From: a virus
DNA length: 64,000 nt
IMG/VR virus record: IMGVR_UViG_3300017605_000635
Span: 1 to 64,000 of that record
Reading direction: 5' to 3' (one strand)
Position numbers and translations under genes: made by a program
Shown: positions 7,439-16,185 of the stretch, piece after piece
Position numbering within the stretch: the stretch's first letter is position 1
Layout of the letters: each line of letters begins with the position of its first letter
Notes under the pieces: generated by a model
What the model was told of the DNA's origin: nothing
Seen by the model: only the letters and a program-made list of their open reading frames with translations
The model's database searches: none

Positions 7439-8931
7439 CTCCAATTACCAAAAGCGGCGTTTCTCTATCGCCCCAAGACATGCGGCAGATGCTTCGGGTG
7501 GCGGAGTCTATTCTCCTCTCTCGGGCCCAATTGGCCGGAGATGGGAAGACCTTCCAAGGCAACCGCGACATGTACATCACGCTGGGCTACCGGCGTGATC
7601 TTCTCTTCGAGCACTATGTCGCTCGGTTCAAGCGCGATGGGCTGGCCCGTCGAGTGGTCAAGGCGATTGCCGATGCGACGTGGAGGGGTGTTGGCGGAGA
7701 GTTAGTCGAGAACGAAGACCCCAACGTGGTGACGCCCTTCGAGGCGGCATGGTTCGAGTTGAGTGACCGGCTCAAGGTTTGGAACGTCTTCCGTCGAGCC
7801 GACATCCTCGCGGGTCTCGGTCGTTACGCCGTCATCCTGATTGGAGCCCCAGGCGACTTAGAGAAAGAACTCCCACCCACGATGAAGCCGGAGGACATCT
7901 TCTTCCTCGAACCCTACGCAGAGCCGTTTGCGGTCATTTCGAAGTATGAGGACAACGTCCAGAACCCGAGGTATGGGAAGCCGACCGAGTACAACGTCAG
8001 CCTCGTGGCCCCCAATAACAAGGTTGGCGCCGGGAACGTCGTTCCAACGGTCTCAAAGCCGGTCCATCACTCGCGGATCATCCACATCGCTGATGGGTTG
8101 GAGAACGTCGTGTTGGGGTCTCCGAGGCTTGAACCCTCGTGGAACTACTTTGACGACTTGGACAAGGTCCGAGGTGGAGGAGCCGAGGCGTTCTGGCAGA
8201 TGGCGAATCCCGCAATGCAATGGGACCTCGACCCGACAGTGACGTTCCAAGAGGGAGAAGAGGACGCGCTGGATGAAGAGGTCGAGAGCTTGATGGACGG
8301 GATGAAGCGCCATATCAAGACGCGTGGGCTCAAAGGAACAAAGTTCGCGTCTGACCCGGCCAACTTTGATAAGAACCTCGACGCGCTCATCTCTCTTATT
8401 GCTGCGAGTTCGGAGATACCCCAACGTATCCTCATGGGCTCGGAGCGTGGTAACCTCGCCTCCGAGGAGGATAGGAACAACTGGGCAGAACGGGTCCAGG
8501 ACCGTCGGCAAGAGTTCGGTGGCCCCATCTGTGTTAAGCCGTTCGTCGACAATGTGCTCATCGCTCGAAAGGTTCTCCCCAAGCCGACGCAGTATGAGGT
8601 CAGTTGGCCGACCCAACACGATGCGTCGGACGAGGAGAAGGTCAAGCTTGCCCTCGCCATGTCCCAGACGAACCAAGCCAATGCGGCTGCGGGCGCTGGC
8701 GTCGTCTTCGCTGGGGACGAGATACGTGACCGAAGCTTCGGGATGGACCCATTGGACCCAAAGGTCCAGGCGGAGATTGACGCACGGAAGCAAGAAGAGA
8801 ACGCGGCCAAGGCTCCGGTCGTCGACCCGAATAAAGACCGCGTGGCCGCTGAGAAACGGCGGTATGCCCTCGTGGTGAGCGTCAAGAGGCGAACATGGTT
8901 GAGGAACAATCGGAGGGCAACAGCAGTATGA
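7435..8931 (+). CDS. Portal protein
   Basis: 498 aa, coupled to the terminase by ATGA. It has features of the DUF1073-type phage portal family: an N-terminal arm, GYRRDLLFEHYVARFKRDGL near residues 47-66, SRIIHIADG, a glycine-rich region and the clip/stem motif SEIPQRILMGSERGNLASEE. It forms the dodecameric ring at the capsid vertex through which DNA passes and to which the terminase docks. The C-terminal about 40 residues are basic and low in complexity. Confidence 0.88.
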   Translation: MTPITKSGVSLSPQDMRQMLRVAESILLSRAQLAGDGKTFQGNRDMYITLGYRRDLLFEHYVARFKRDGLARRVVKAIADATWRGVGGELVENEDPNVVTPFEAAWFELSDRLKVWNVFRRADILAGLGRYAVILIGAPGDLEKELPPTMKPEDIFFLEPYAEPFAVISKYEDNVQNPRYGKPTEYNVSLVAPNNKVGAGNVVPTVSKPVHHSRIIHIADGLENVVLGSPRLEPSWNYFDDLDKVRGGGAEAFWQMANPAMQWDLDPTVTFQEGEEDALDEEVESLMDGMKRHIKTRGLKGTKFASDPANFDKNLDALISLIAASSEIPQRILMGSERGNLASEEDRNNWAERVQDRRQEFGGPICVKPFVDNVLIARKVLPKPTQYEVSWPTQHDASDEEKVKLALAMSQTNQANAAAGAGVVFAGDEIRDRSFGMDPLDPKVQAEIDARKQEENAAKAPVVDPNKDRVAAEKRRYALVVSVKRRTWLRNNRRATAV

Positions 8932-9347
8932 ACCTCCGCATCGAACACCACCACTATCTGCACTATGACCCTCCAATGCTTCGGAAGGTGCTTGAGGAAG
9001 TCTTGGAGACCAAACATCTCACTCAAGCACTAGGGAGACAACTGATGTCGGCAAAAGACGATTTGGCTGCGGCCATTGCGCAGGTGAACGAGAACACGAA
9101 CGAGATGGCGGCATCCCTCGAAGAGGGCCAGACGGAGACCGCGCGCATTGGAACGCTCCTCCAGAGTCTCATCGACCAGTTGGCGAGCGCCAAGGACGGT
9201 CTGACGAAGGAAGAGGCAGCGGACATGCTGACCCAATTGCAGTCGGCTCGGGACTCCCAGCAGACGGTCGAGGACAAGCAGCGTGCGCTCGTGGAAGCGC
9301 TGAAGGCCACCGGAGCCGACGGCACGATCACGCCGGTCAATCTGTAG
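8928..9347 (+). CDS. Hypothetical helical virion-region protein (139 aa)
   Basis: ATG 8928 overlaps the portal stop (ATGA) with GGAGGG ten bases upstream. After a His-rich start (IEHHHYLHYDPP) the rest is predicted continuous helix rich in Gln, Glu and Ala, like a coiled-coil rod. Location just after the portal suggests a head-associated or scaffolding accessory role. Function not recognised. Confidence 0.7.
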   Translation: MNLRIEHHHYLHYDPPMLRKVLEEVLETKHLTQALGRQLMSAKDDLAAAIAQVNENTNEMAASLEEGQTETARIGTLLQSLIDQLASAKDGLTKEEAADMLTQLQSARDSQQTVEDKQRALVEALKATGADGTITPVNL

Positions 9348-9355
9348 GCCATCGA

Positions 9356-9402
9356 GAGCCCCGCATATGGAATACACAAAGCCGTGCCCACGTGCGGGGC
9401 TC
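9356..9402 (+). terminator. Hairpin, 10-bp perfect stem after gene 8928-9347
   Basis: GAGCCCCGCA at 9356-9365 is the exact reverse complement of 9393-9402, with a 27-nt loop. It lies 9 nt after a stop codon and may be a weak terminator, a processing site or an mRNA stabiliser. There is no T tract. Confidence 0.4.
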
Positions 9403-9801
9403 AAACACTGTACGGGAGTCATTCGAGCGTCCAAGGCTTCAGAGTTACGAGTCCGACAATCATGTTGCCGAGGGTGTTCCAACGCGGGTCGCATGGGGAC
9501 TCCGCCCGAAATTGGAATTGTCTCGATGGTGGAACCGGTCGTCGTGGGGCTCCCTCCAATTACTCCCATGGCCCCGTTGCCGTGGCTCCTCGAACGGGTG
9601 CGGAGAGCGAGTCGGAAGCTCAACGTGATCCAACAGGATGTCCATCGTCGACACGCGGGTGGAAATTCTTCGTGGTGGGAATGCTCTCATACGCAGTGTG
9701 TAGCGGCTCGACTCGTTTGTAGTGAACTCGAAGTTAACATTGTCGAAGAGGAATCACATGAAGAACGTGCTACTGATCATCGGACTTCTGCTGTCGCCTA
9801 G
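9367..9801 (+). CDS. Possible zinc-ribbon protein (144 aa), uncertain
   Basis: Open frame filling the otherwise empty 9348-9757 gap. The first 45 residues contain CP, KHC, QSCCRGCSNAGR, a spacing like a small treble-clef zinc ribbon, and the later part has WWECSHTQC. There is no good ribosome site, the start lies inside the 9356-9402 hairpin, and the 3' end overlaps the next gene by 44 nt. Two other frames are also open here, so coding status is doubtful. Confidence 0.35.
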   Translation: MEYTKPCPRAGLKHCTGVIRASKASELRVRQSCCRGCSNAGRMGTPPEIGIVSMVEPVVVGLPPITPMAPLPWLLERVRRASRKLNVIQQDVHRRHAGGNSSWWECSHTQCVAARLVCSELEVNIVEEESHEERATDHRTSAVA

Positions 9802-10264
9802 CCTCGTACAGGCGCAGACGATTGATTGTGACGCTCCGGCGCCAACCGTTCCGACGAACATCACGACTGGTCGACCCTACACCGTTGCCTATTGCATTCC
9901 GTCGACCGTGACGATCACCAATCCCGACTCGACGACCGATGTCGTACAGAACCGGGTGGACGGCTACTTCACGAAGCTCGATACCAACGCGGAGGTGAAC
10001 CTCCCGGTCTCCCAAGTCACGACCGGCACCCCGTCTCCGACGTTGAAATTGATCCCGGTCTCGTTCCGAACGTCCTCGGGCGTTGCGAAGGGCAACCACC
10101 AGATAGCCGTTCAGGCCTACAACTTTCCGCTCAACCCCGATGGAACGCCCAATACAACGGGCACTCCCCAGAGAGCGGCAGCGGTAGTGATCCCTTTCGT
10201 CGCAACTGACGCGGTGCTAACCGGAGCCCCACCGCCCGTTCAGAAAGGCCGGATCATCCGGTGA
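9758..10264 (+). CDS. Exported protein with signal peptide and C-terminal AVLTGAPP tag
   Basis: ATG 9758 has GAGG upstream. Residues 1-19 form a classical Sec signal peptide (MKNVLLIIGLLLSPSLVQA, then Q). The mature 149 residues look all-beta. The C-terminus AVLTGAPPPVQKGRIIR is almost repeated at the end of the next gene's product (AVLTGAPPSVTNGQVVR). Signal peptides are rare in a head-gene block, so a periplasmic or surface role during infection is likely. It ends GTGA with the next gene. Confidence 0.75.
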   Translation: MKNVLLIIGLLLSPSLVQAQTIDCDAPAPTVPTNITTGRPYTVAYCIPSTVTITNPDSTTDVVQNRVDGYFTKLDTNAEVNLPVSQVTTGTPSPTLKLIPVSFRTSSGVAKGNHQIAVQAYNFPLNPDGTPNTTGTPQRAAAVVIPFVATDAVLTGAPPPVQKGRIIR

Positions 10265-10872
10265 GACGGCTCCTCCTCGTCTTGTGGGTCGTCTGGGTGG
10301 CCGGGTGCGCGTCTACGCCTCCGGTGACCCAGGGCCCAACCAGCGACCCAGCCCGAGTTGCGGATGGCTTCCGGGTGACGCCGATGGAGTCTCAGTTGGA
10401 ACATGGTCGGCTGCACGGTGGCGCGGCTTCGGACCAAGTTGCGCGGGTGAACCTTACGGTCGGAGGGGTGACGGTTACACAGACGGTTCCCGCCAATACA
10501 CCGCTTGCCATCGAGTTCGATAGCCAGGATACGAGGTGGGTCGGGCTCCCAGCGGCTGATCGTTGGTATCTCGTAAAGCTCGATGGGGTCCAACAAGCGC
10601 ACGCGGGGGTGCTCGTGGAAACGTCTCCCGCCCATTTTCGAACGCCAACGAATGCGTATGTGTTCCCTCCGGGCTCCCATACGGCGGAGGTCTCCCTCGT
10701 GTATCCGGCATCCCAGGTCGTCGAGTGTGCACCGGGAACCCCGGGATGCGATAACAGTTGCACGGTCGGCCAGGATTGTTACGGCCAACCCACTCCGGTC
10801 TCGGTCCAGGCGACCTCCGCCGTGTTGACTGGGGCTCCGCCCTCGGTTACCAATGGGCAGGTGGTCCGGTAG
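10261..10872 (+). CDS. Lipoprotein paralogous in its C-terminus to the preceding gene
   Basis: 203 aa from GTG 10261 (GTGA overlap). The N-terminus MRRLLLVLWVVWVAGC is a lipoprotein signal with lipobox VAGC, so the mature protein would be lipidated on Cys16. A beta-rich domain follows, then two Cys pairs (VECAPGTPGC, NSCTVGQDC) and the closing tag AVLTGAPPSVTNGQVVR shared with the previous protein. Probable membrane-bound phage protein, perhaps superinfection or envelope related. Function not recognised. Confidence 0.75.
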   Translation: MRRLLLVLWVVWVAGCASTPPVTQGPTSDPARVADGFRVTPMESQLEHGRLHGGAASDQVARVNLTVGGVTVTQTVPANTPLAIEFDSQDTRWVGLPAADRWYLVKLDGVQQAHAGVLVETSPAHFRTPTNAYVFPPGSHTAEVSLVYPASQVVECAPGTPGCDNSCTVGQDCYGQPTPVSVQATSAVLTGAPPSVTNGQVVR

Positions 10873-12417
10873 ATGGCGATTGACGTTCTGCAATTCACCG
10901 GCGCAACGAGGTCGGGGAGCGGAGCTACTCAGGCGTTAGCCTTTGTGAGTAACGTAACGGCCGGGAACCGTCTCGTGGTTTGTGTTGCGCGGTTTCAAGG
11001 CGGAGCCGGTGATGGAACGGTTACGGACTCCCAAGGCAATACGTATACCAAACATATCAGCGAGGTCACTTCCGCGAATCAAACCTCTCAGATATGGAGT
11101 GCTATTGCCGGGGCGTCGGGCGCGTGTACCGTGACGTTGACTCCGCCCTCGGCTACTCGGATGGCGATGGGGATTGCCGAGGTCTCGGGAACGGTCTCGG
11201 TCGGGAATACGGTTCACGAGGCAGGCGGAGGCTCGGCAACGATCACTCCGGGCCAAATCACCGTCGCGCATAACGCAATTCTTTTCGCCACGCTTCGAAA
11301 GTCGACGAGTGCAACGATCAACTGTCAGACCGGGTGGACACAGATTTACGAGGACGAGTCGAGCACCAACGTTTGTAACAATAGCATGTACATGTTAACA
11401 CCTGTTGGGGATACACCGCTATGGGGCGTGTCCGCTGCAGACGCGGGGCATACCTGCGTGGGGGTGGCCTTCGAGAGTAACGACGTTACGCCGACGTTGC
11501 CCTTGACGGGTCTTACGGCCCACTATCGGGCGCAGGTGACCACGGAACTTTTCAAGACATTTGATAGTAGTGGCATTCATACGGGAACTCCTGTTGATGG
11601 AGATGCGGTCCAAGTTTGGGATAATTTCGCAGGCACTGGGAGTCTTACCCAGATGCTGCGTTATCATTCTAGCACGACCACGTCTCCTCTCTTCCGGAGT
11701 ACAACCCCGTTGATGCTCCATAGCTGTCTCGATTTCAACGGCTCCCGTCGGCAAAGCACGTTTAACCAGACAGCCGGAGCGACACGCGTTCTTAGTAGTT
11801 ACATTAACAACAACGCGTTCACGCTCATTGTCGCCGTCTACCCGCAGGGGATCACGACAACCAACGCGAACGTCTACAACACGGAGCCTGTGATCGCAGA
11901 CGTAGGCCAGTTCTGGGGGTTGTTCTTCCGCCTCGTCTCCGGGGTGCCGAAGGTTGCTGGGTACAATTGGGACGGAACCGAAGACGTGATCACGATGACG
12001 ATCACGACCGGGCATACGTGGATTGTCGTCTTCCAACATACCGGGGGCAACCTCAAGCTTTCGTTGATTGATGAGAACGGCGTAGAGACCTCGGCGACAA
12101 ACGTTGCAAGCGGGAACACGACGACGCTCACCAATCAGATTTCGCTCGGTCAAATATTGACGGCGTTCGGGAACTTTAGAATTGGGGAGTTTGCTATTTG
12201 GAATACGGACCTTTCTGGCGGATCAGACCTCGCAAACGCTAAGGCCTGGTTCAAAGATAATTGGTTGGACTTCTCAAAGGGAAAGCCGGTCAAACCGGGG
12301 GATAGTGGAGGAAAGAAAGATCCTCCAGGTCTATCTAAGAAGGACAACCCGAGAGGTCGAGAACGACGGGAACTACAGTCCAAACTCTCTCGACCCTATG
12401 ACCCGTTCTTTGGATAG
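10873..12417 (+). CDS. Large surface/virion protein with LamG-like lectin domain
   Basis: 514 aa, starting directly after the previous stop. Residues about 1-200 form a repeating beta domain (TAGNRLVVCVARFQGG, IAEVSGTV) typical of phage adhesion proteins. Residues about 215-470 resemble a concanavalin A/LamG-like jelly roll (LTGLTAHYRA, VQVWDNFAGTG, FRIGEFAIWNTDLS). The last 45 residues are basic and disordered. Such domains bind carbohydrates; a head decoration or receptor-binding role is likely. Its position between portal and protease is unusual for a fibre. Confidence 0.65.
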   Translation: MAIDVLQFTGATRSGSGATQALAFVSNVTAGNRLVVCVARFQGGAGDGTVTDSQGNTYTKHISEVTSANQTSQIWSAIAGASGACTVTLTPPSATRMAMGIAEVSGTVSVGNTVHEAGGGSATITPGQITVAHNAILFATLRKSTSATINCQTGWTQIYEDESSTNVCNNSMYMLTPVGDTPLWGVSAADAGHTCVGVAFESNDVTPTLPLTGLTAHYRAQVTTELFKTFDSSGIHTGTPVDGDAVQVWDNFAGTGSLTQMLRYHSSTTTSPLFRSTTPLMLHSCLDFNGSRRQSTFNQTAGATRVLSSYINNNAFTLIVAVYPQGITTTNANVYNTEPVIADVGQFWGLFFRLVSGVPKVAGYNWDGTEDVITMTITTGHTWIVVFQHTGGNLKLSLIDENGVETSATNVASGNTTTLTNQISLGQILTAFGNFRIGEFAIWNTDLSGGSDLANAKAWFKDNWLDFSKGKPVKPGDSGGKKDPPGLSKKDNPRGRERRELQSKLSRPYDPFFG

Positions 12418-12425
12418 GAGTCCCA

Positions 12426-12890
12426 GTGTCCGCTAACCGATGCCGTATCTACAAGGAGACCGAGATTGCATGTGCAGCCGCAACAACGGCAAAGACCATG
12501 CTTATGGTCACGGCTGCGGCGAATATTGCGTTGACCATCCTTGATTGGTGCATCTCGTTCGACGGTACATCCTCGACAGGTGAACCCATCCTCGTGGAGT
12601 TGGCGAAGTTCACGAGCAACGGAACATCGACCGGTAGTGCACGTGTCTCAAAGGTCAATGGACGGTCGGAGACGCCGCAGTTCACGACAGGATACAACTT
12701 CACCGCAGAGCCCTCGATTGATAACGATAACATCTGGGACGTGCAGGAAATCCATCCACAGACGGGTGTTGAGTTCCGGTTCCCGGTGGACTTCATTCTC
12801 GCAGGGTCAGAACGTCTTGGTATCCGGGTCACCATCCCCTCGGGCGGCACGGTCGTGAACTGTCGTCCTCGGATGACGGTCGAGGAGTAA
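12426..12890 (+). CDS. Conserved virion-region protein (154 aa)
   Basis: GTG 12426 with AGGAG five bases upstream. The product begins SANRCRIYKETEIACAAATT and is beta-rich afterwards, with a closing GIRVTIPSGGTV segment. I recall similar proteins as uncharacterised structural proteins in phage genomes; capsid decoration or adhesion is plausible. No catalytic motif. Confidence 0.65.
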   Translation: MSANRCRIYKETEIACAAATTAKTMLMVTAAANIALTILDWCISFDGTSSTGEPILVELAKFTSNGTSTGSARVSKVNGRSETPQFTTGYNFTAEPSIDNDNIWDVQEIHPQTGVEFRFPVDFILAGSERLGIRVTIPSGGTVVNCRPRMTVEE

Positions 12891-13796
12891 ATGCCCAGTC
12901 CTGGTTACGGTACACGGCGACTTTCGAAACGATGGGGGCCCATCGCGGGAGCCCTTGTCATCATTTCGATGTCGGCGGAGGCTGGCGCCTATACATTCAC
13001 CGGGAGCAACGCCACTCTTCGCGTTACGCGGAAGATCACGGCCAACTCGGGCTCCTACACCCTTACGGGCTCCTCGACAGGCCTACGGGTGTCAAGGCGC
13101 GTGGCGGCCAACTCGGGCTCCTACACCCTTACGGGCTCCGCCTCGGGGCTGCGGGTGAGCCGGAAGGTCTCGGCGGGAGCCGGGAGCTATACACTGATCG
13201 GGTCGACCGTCGAGTTCACGCGGTCTGGCCGGTTGATTGCCTCTTCGGGCTCCTACAATTTTGCAGGGTCGGATGTTCGGCTGCTTCGGTCGTATCGGCT
13301 TGTAGCGGAGGCGGGAGCCTACAACGCAACGGGTTCGAATGTATCCTTCCGGTTTGGCGTTACGCTCCAAGCGGCTCCGGGCTCTTACAGTGTGGCCGGG
13401 TCGGATGCCGACCTCTTGGTCCAGCGTCGACTTGGGGCGGAGAGCGGAGAATACACCCTCACCGGTCGACCTGTGAGCCTCATAGCAACCCGAGGGGTTC
13501 AAGCCGGAGCCGGAGCCTATCTCCTCACCGGTTCAGATGCGGGATTGGTGCACAATCAGCGACTCGACGCAGAACCGGGAGCGTATCTCTTCACCGGTCC
13601 CGACATCGTCATCGAGATTGGATGGCCTCCCGTTCCTGTTGTGGTCGTGGTTCCCCCGTCAGATACGGTAGTCATAACGGCTCCCTCGGAAACGCTTGAT
13701 GTTGTACCTCCTGCCGACGATACGACCGTCCAGGCTCCTGCGGACGATACGACCGTGCTTGCGGAGGAAGAGTCTTTGACCATCGTCGCAGAGTAA
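12891..13796 (+). CDS. Repeat protein with about nine AGSYTLTGS-type repeats
   Basis: 301 aa. After a short hydrophobic N-terminus (ALVIISMSAEA), about nine repeats of roughly 22-24 residues follow the pattern A.aGsYtltGs.a.Lrv.Rrv, which would form a beta-solenoid or beta-rich rod. A 34-nt block of the second repeat (13040-13073) is identical at 13106-13139, a recent duplication. The tail is Pro/Val/Thr-rich with two copies of PADDTTV. Probably a virion surface appendage or decoration protein. Confidence 0.7.
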   Translation: MPSPGYGTRRLSKRWGPIAGALVIISMSAEAGAYTFTGSNATLRVTRKITANSGSYTLTGSSTGLRVSRRVAANSGSYTLTGSASGLRVSRKVSAGAGSYTLIGSTVEFTRSGRLIASSGSYNFAGSDVRLLRSYRLVAEAGAYNATGSNVSFRFGVTLQAAPGSYSVAGSDADLLVQRRLGAESGEYTLTGRPVSLIATRGVQAGAGAYLLTGSDAGLVHNQRLDAEPGAYLFTGPDIVIEIGWPPVPVVVVVPPSDTVVITAPSETLDVVPPADDTTVQAPADDTTVLAEEESLTIVAE

Positions 13797-13805
13797 AGGA
13801 TCAAC

Positions 13806-14243
13806 ATGGCGTCTTTCAACAAATTCAACCAATTCATCGAGGACTTCGGCAATAAGGTCCACGACCTTGTTGGAACGGCCGGGAGCGGAGCCGACACGCT
13901 CAAGATTCTTTTGACCAACGCGACTCCCAACGCGGCCACATGGGCCGTGCGTGCGGATGCTTCGGAGTTGAGCACGGCAAACGGTTACACCTCGGGCGGA
14001 GTGAGTATCGCCAATGTCGGGTCGAGGTCGGGCGGAGTCCTGACGGTCGTCGGAACGGATGTCGTGATCACCGCCTCGGGCGGACAGATTGGACCGTTCC
14101 GGTATGCGGTGCTCTACAACGACACGCCCACGTCGCCTGCCGACCCGTTGATTGGCTGGTGGGATAAGGGCTCGGCGGTCACGCTCGACGACGGTGAGAT
14201 TTTCACGGTGGACTTCGGCACGGAAGTCTTTACGCATCAATGA
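13806..14243 (+). CDS. Conserved structural protein (145 aa)
   Basis: ATG 13806 with AAGGA upstream. Beta-rich protein beginning MASFNKFNQFIEDFGNKVHDL; the core (TLKILLTNATPN, GPFRYAVLYND, PLIGWWDKGS, DDGEIFTVDF) matches a conserved phage virion protein pattern of unresolved function, perhaps a head or tail decoration protein. It ends ATGA with the next gene. Confidence 0.7.
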   Translation: MASFNKFNQFIEDFGNKVHDLVGTAGSGADTLKILLTNATPNAATWAVRADASELSTANGYTSGGVSIANVGSRSGGVLTVVGTDVVITASGGQIGPFRYAVLYNDTPTSPADPLIGWWDKGSAVTLDDGEIFTVDFGTEVFTHQ

Positions 14244-14575
14244 GCACCGTTACCGTTTCACCGGGCGATCAGGTTACGAAGGACCCATTTGATTGGGTCG
14301 TCTACGTCTTCGACTGGGACACACTGTTGCCCACCTCGACGACGTTGGACGACGTGGGGACTTTTACGATCACGGTTGCCGGGCTCTTGCCGGAAGACCC
14401 GATCACGTTGGAGTTGGACCAACAGACGCGGTTGACTGGGAATCGCAAGGTGCAGTTCCGGGTCAAGGGTGGAGCCGAGGACATCGTGTACAACGTCGCC
14501 CACGCGGTCTCGTTCAACTCGAACCCGGCACAGAAACGGGAAGAGAGTTTTAACATCTGGGTGACACAGAAATGA
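14240..14575 (+). CDS. Conserved structural protein (111 aa)
   Basis: Overlaps both neighbours by 4 nt. All-beta small protein (VTVSPGDQVTKDPFDWVVYVFDW, then GTFTITVAGL) with no catalytic motif. Its place in the run 13806-14575 suggests it works with the preceding 145-aa protein in the virion. Function not recognised. Confidence 0.65.
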   Translation: MSTVTVSPGDQVTKDPFDWVVYVFDWDTLLPTSTTLDDVGTFTITVAGLLPEDPITLELDQQTRLTGNRKVQFRVKGGAEDIVYNVAHAVSFNSNPAQKREESFNIWVTQK

Positions 14576-16140
14576 CCCAAGAGCTTCGCTACTTCACCGT
14601 CTTGGCCGAGACCTCGGGGGCACGGCTGGCGGTGTATCAGGGCTCCGACCACTACGTCATCCCAGTGGTGATGTTGGTCGAGGGTGTAGTTAACGCGGCA
14701 AATGGCCCTGGGCCGGAGCTTGTCCTGGCGAGCGAATATGGTTCATGTCCCTCGGGATGGAACGGGAGACCGGTCTGCGGCGGACATCCGAAGATCAACG
14801 GAGAGTTCGTTTCCGCCAATTCTCCCTCGGTCCTCGAACGAGAATCGTTTGGACAAATTTTTAACGCGGAGGTTGACTCCGAAGAGCAGTTGGTCGGAGA
14901 AGCGTGGATCAACATCGCGGCCGCAGAGAAGAACGACGTTGGGATCAGCGTCCTTCGACGAATCAAGGAGAAGACGCCGATTGAAATCTCGGTCGGCGCC
15001 ATGATCAGTCGGGAGAAGACCTCAGGCAAATACAAGGGAGCCAACTACGTCAGCATCTGGCGTGATCCGGTTCCCGATCACTTGGCCCTTCTCGAAGAGG
15101 GGTCAGAGGGGGCATGTAGCCTCAAGATGGGGTGCGGCGCATTGCGCGCAGCGGAGGGAGCAATGACCGAGAAGGAAACACCCGGGCTGCGAGAGCGGTT
15201 GTCCGCATTTCTCAAGAGCCTCGGGCTCAACGTCTCCCGCGAGGAGATGACCAATGGGCAGATTGAGCAAGCACTCGACGCAGCTGCTCGGGCGAAAATC
15301 CCTGGGTATGGATGGATTGCCTCGTTCCAACCGTTCCAGAAGACGGTTGTATGCGTGGTAATGCCGGAAGACCGGATGTACCTCCTGCAGTATTCGTACA
15401 AGATTGCGCCTGACGGCACCGCTTCTCTCGGAGACGAGGGCACGGAGGTCGAGCCCGTCACGCGTTACGAGCCTGTTGCGGCCCAAGGGGTAAAGCCGCC
15501 AGCGGAAGACCGACCAACCCCAACAATAGCAGCCGCATCATGTGGCTGTGCCAAACAAGGAGAGAATGCAATGACGAAGGCGCAGCGCATTGACGCGCTC
15601 ATCGCAGCTGGCCGGTTTGTGAAGAAGGATTCCGCGTGGTTGGAGCACGTGCCCGACGAACGGCTCACCGAACTCCTCCACGAGACGGCCACCGCTCCGG
15701 CTCCGGTCTCGGCTCCCCCGGCACCTCCCGCTGTGGCAGCGGCTCCGGCCCAGGCTCCGGCCCAGGCTCCGGCTCCGATTGCGGCTCCGGTGGCACCGGT
15801 GGCCCAGCCGGTGGCTGCGTCGGCTCGGACGGTCGAACAGGTCTTCGCGGAGGTCGGAGACCCGGTGGTCCGCGAGGAACTCAAGGCTGCGCACACGGCG
15901 ATGGTGGCCGCTCGCACGGCCAAGATCACCGCGCTCAAGGCGACCAATCGCTGCAAGTTCTCCGATGAAGAACTCGGGAATTTCTCCGCAGCGCAGTTGG
16001 ACCGTCTCCTCGAACTGTCGGCGGTGCCGGCTCCGGTTCCGTCGTATGCGGGTGCCTCAGGGGTTCCCGTCGTTGCCGCCTCGGACGACAATATCCCGGA
16101 GGCTCGGTCTATCACGGAAGCGTTCCCCCGGTCGGCGTAG
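14572..16140 (+). CDS. Prohead protease fused to scaffolding domain
   Basis: 522 aa. The N-terminal about 190 residues resemble DUF2213-type prohead proteases (PVCGGHPKINGEFVSANSPS, WRDPVPDHLALLEEGSEGAC). The middle is variable, and from residue 334 a charged scaffold-like region contains an Ala/Pro-rich linker (about 370-420) and a helical C-terminus. The protease would clear the internal scaffold before packaging. Two in-frame internal ATGs with strong ribosome sites (15163 and 15571) suggest the scaffold is also made alone, as with lambda C and Nu3. Confidence 0.8.
   Translation: MTQELRYFTVLAETSGARLAVYQGSDHYVIPVVMLVEGVVNAANGPGPELVLASEYGSCPSGWNGRPVCGGHPKINGEFVSANSPSVLERESFGQIFNAEVDSEEQLVGEAWINIAAAEKNDVGISVLRRIKEKTPIEISVGAMISREKTSGKYKGANYVSIWRDPVPDHLALLEEGSEGACSLKMGCGALRAAEGAMTEKETPGLRERLSAFLKSLGLNVSREEMTNGQIEQALDAAARAKIPGYGWIASFQPFQKTVVCVVMPEDRMYLLQYSYKIAPDGTASLGDEGTEVEPVTRYEPVAAQGVKPPAEDRPTPTIAAASCGCAKQGENAMTKAQRIDALIAAGRFVKKDSAWLEHVPDERLTELLHETATAPAPVSAPPAPPAVAAAPAQAPAQAPAPIAAPVAPVAQPVAASARTVEQVFAEVGDPVVREELKAAHTAMVAARTAKITALKATNRCKFSDEELGNFSAAQLDRLLELSAVPAPVPSYAGASGVPVVAASDDNIPEARSITEAFPRSA
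15571..16140 (+). CDS. Nested in-frame scaffolding protein (internal start)
   Basis: ATG 15571 is preceded by AAGGAGAG at six-base spacing, a stronger ribosome site than that of the full gene. Initiation here would give a 189-residue scaffold alone, beginning MTKAQRIDALIAAGRF, with the Ala/Pro linker and helical C-terminus. The arrangement copies the nested protease/scaffold of lambda and many siphoviruses. The product is inferred, not observed. Confidence 0.55.
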   Translation: MTKAQRIDALIAAGRFVKKDSAWLEHVPDERLTELLHETATAPAPVSAPPAPPAVAAAPAQAPAQAPAPIAAPVAPVAQPVAASARTVEQVFAEVGDPVVREELKAAHTAMVAARTAKITALKATNRCKFSDEELGNFSAAQLDRLLELSAVPAPVPSYAGASGVPVVAASDDNIPEARSITEAFPRSA

Positions 16141-16185
16141 TAGGCCCAGTCAGCACAGATCAACTGCATTACAAGGAGAGACCAG

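Noticed and set aside
9384-9722. Alternative frame and a tRNA-like stretch (about 9527-9610)
   Set aside because: A GGTGGAACCGGT segment recalls tRNA D-arm sequence, but no acceptor stem or T-arm pairs with it; the frame lacks a ribosome site.
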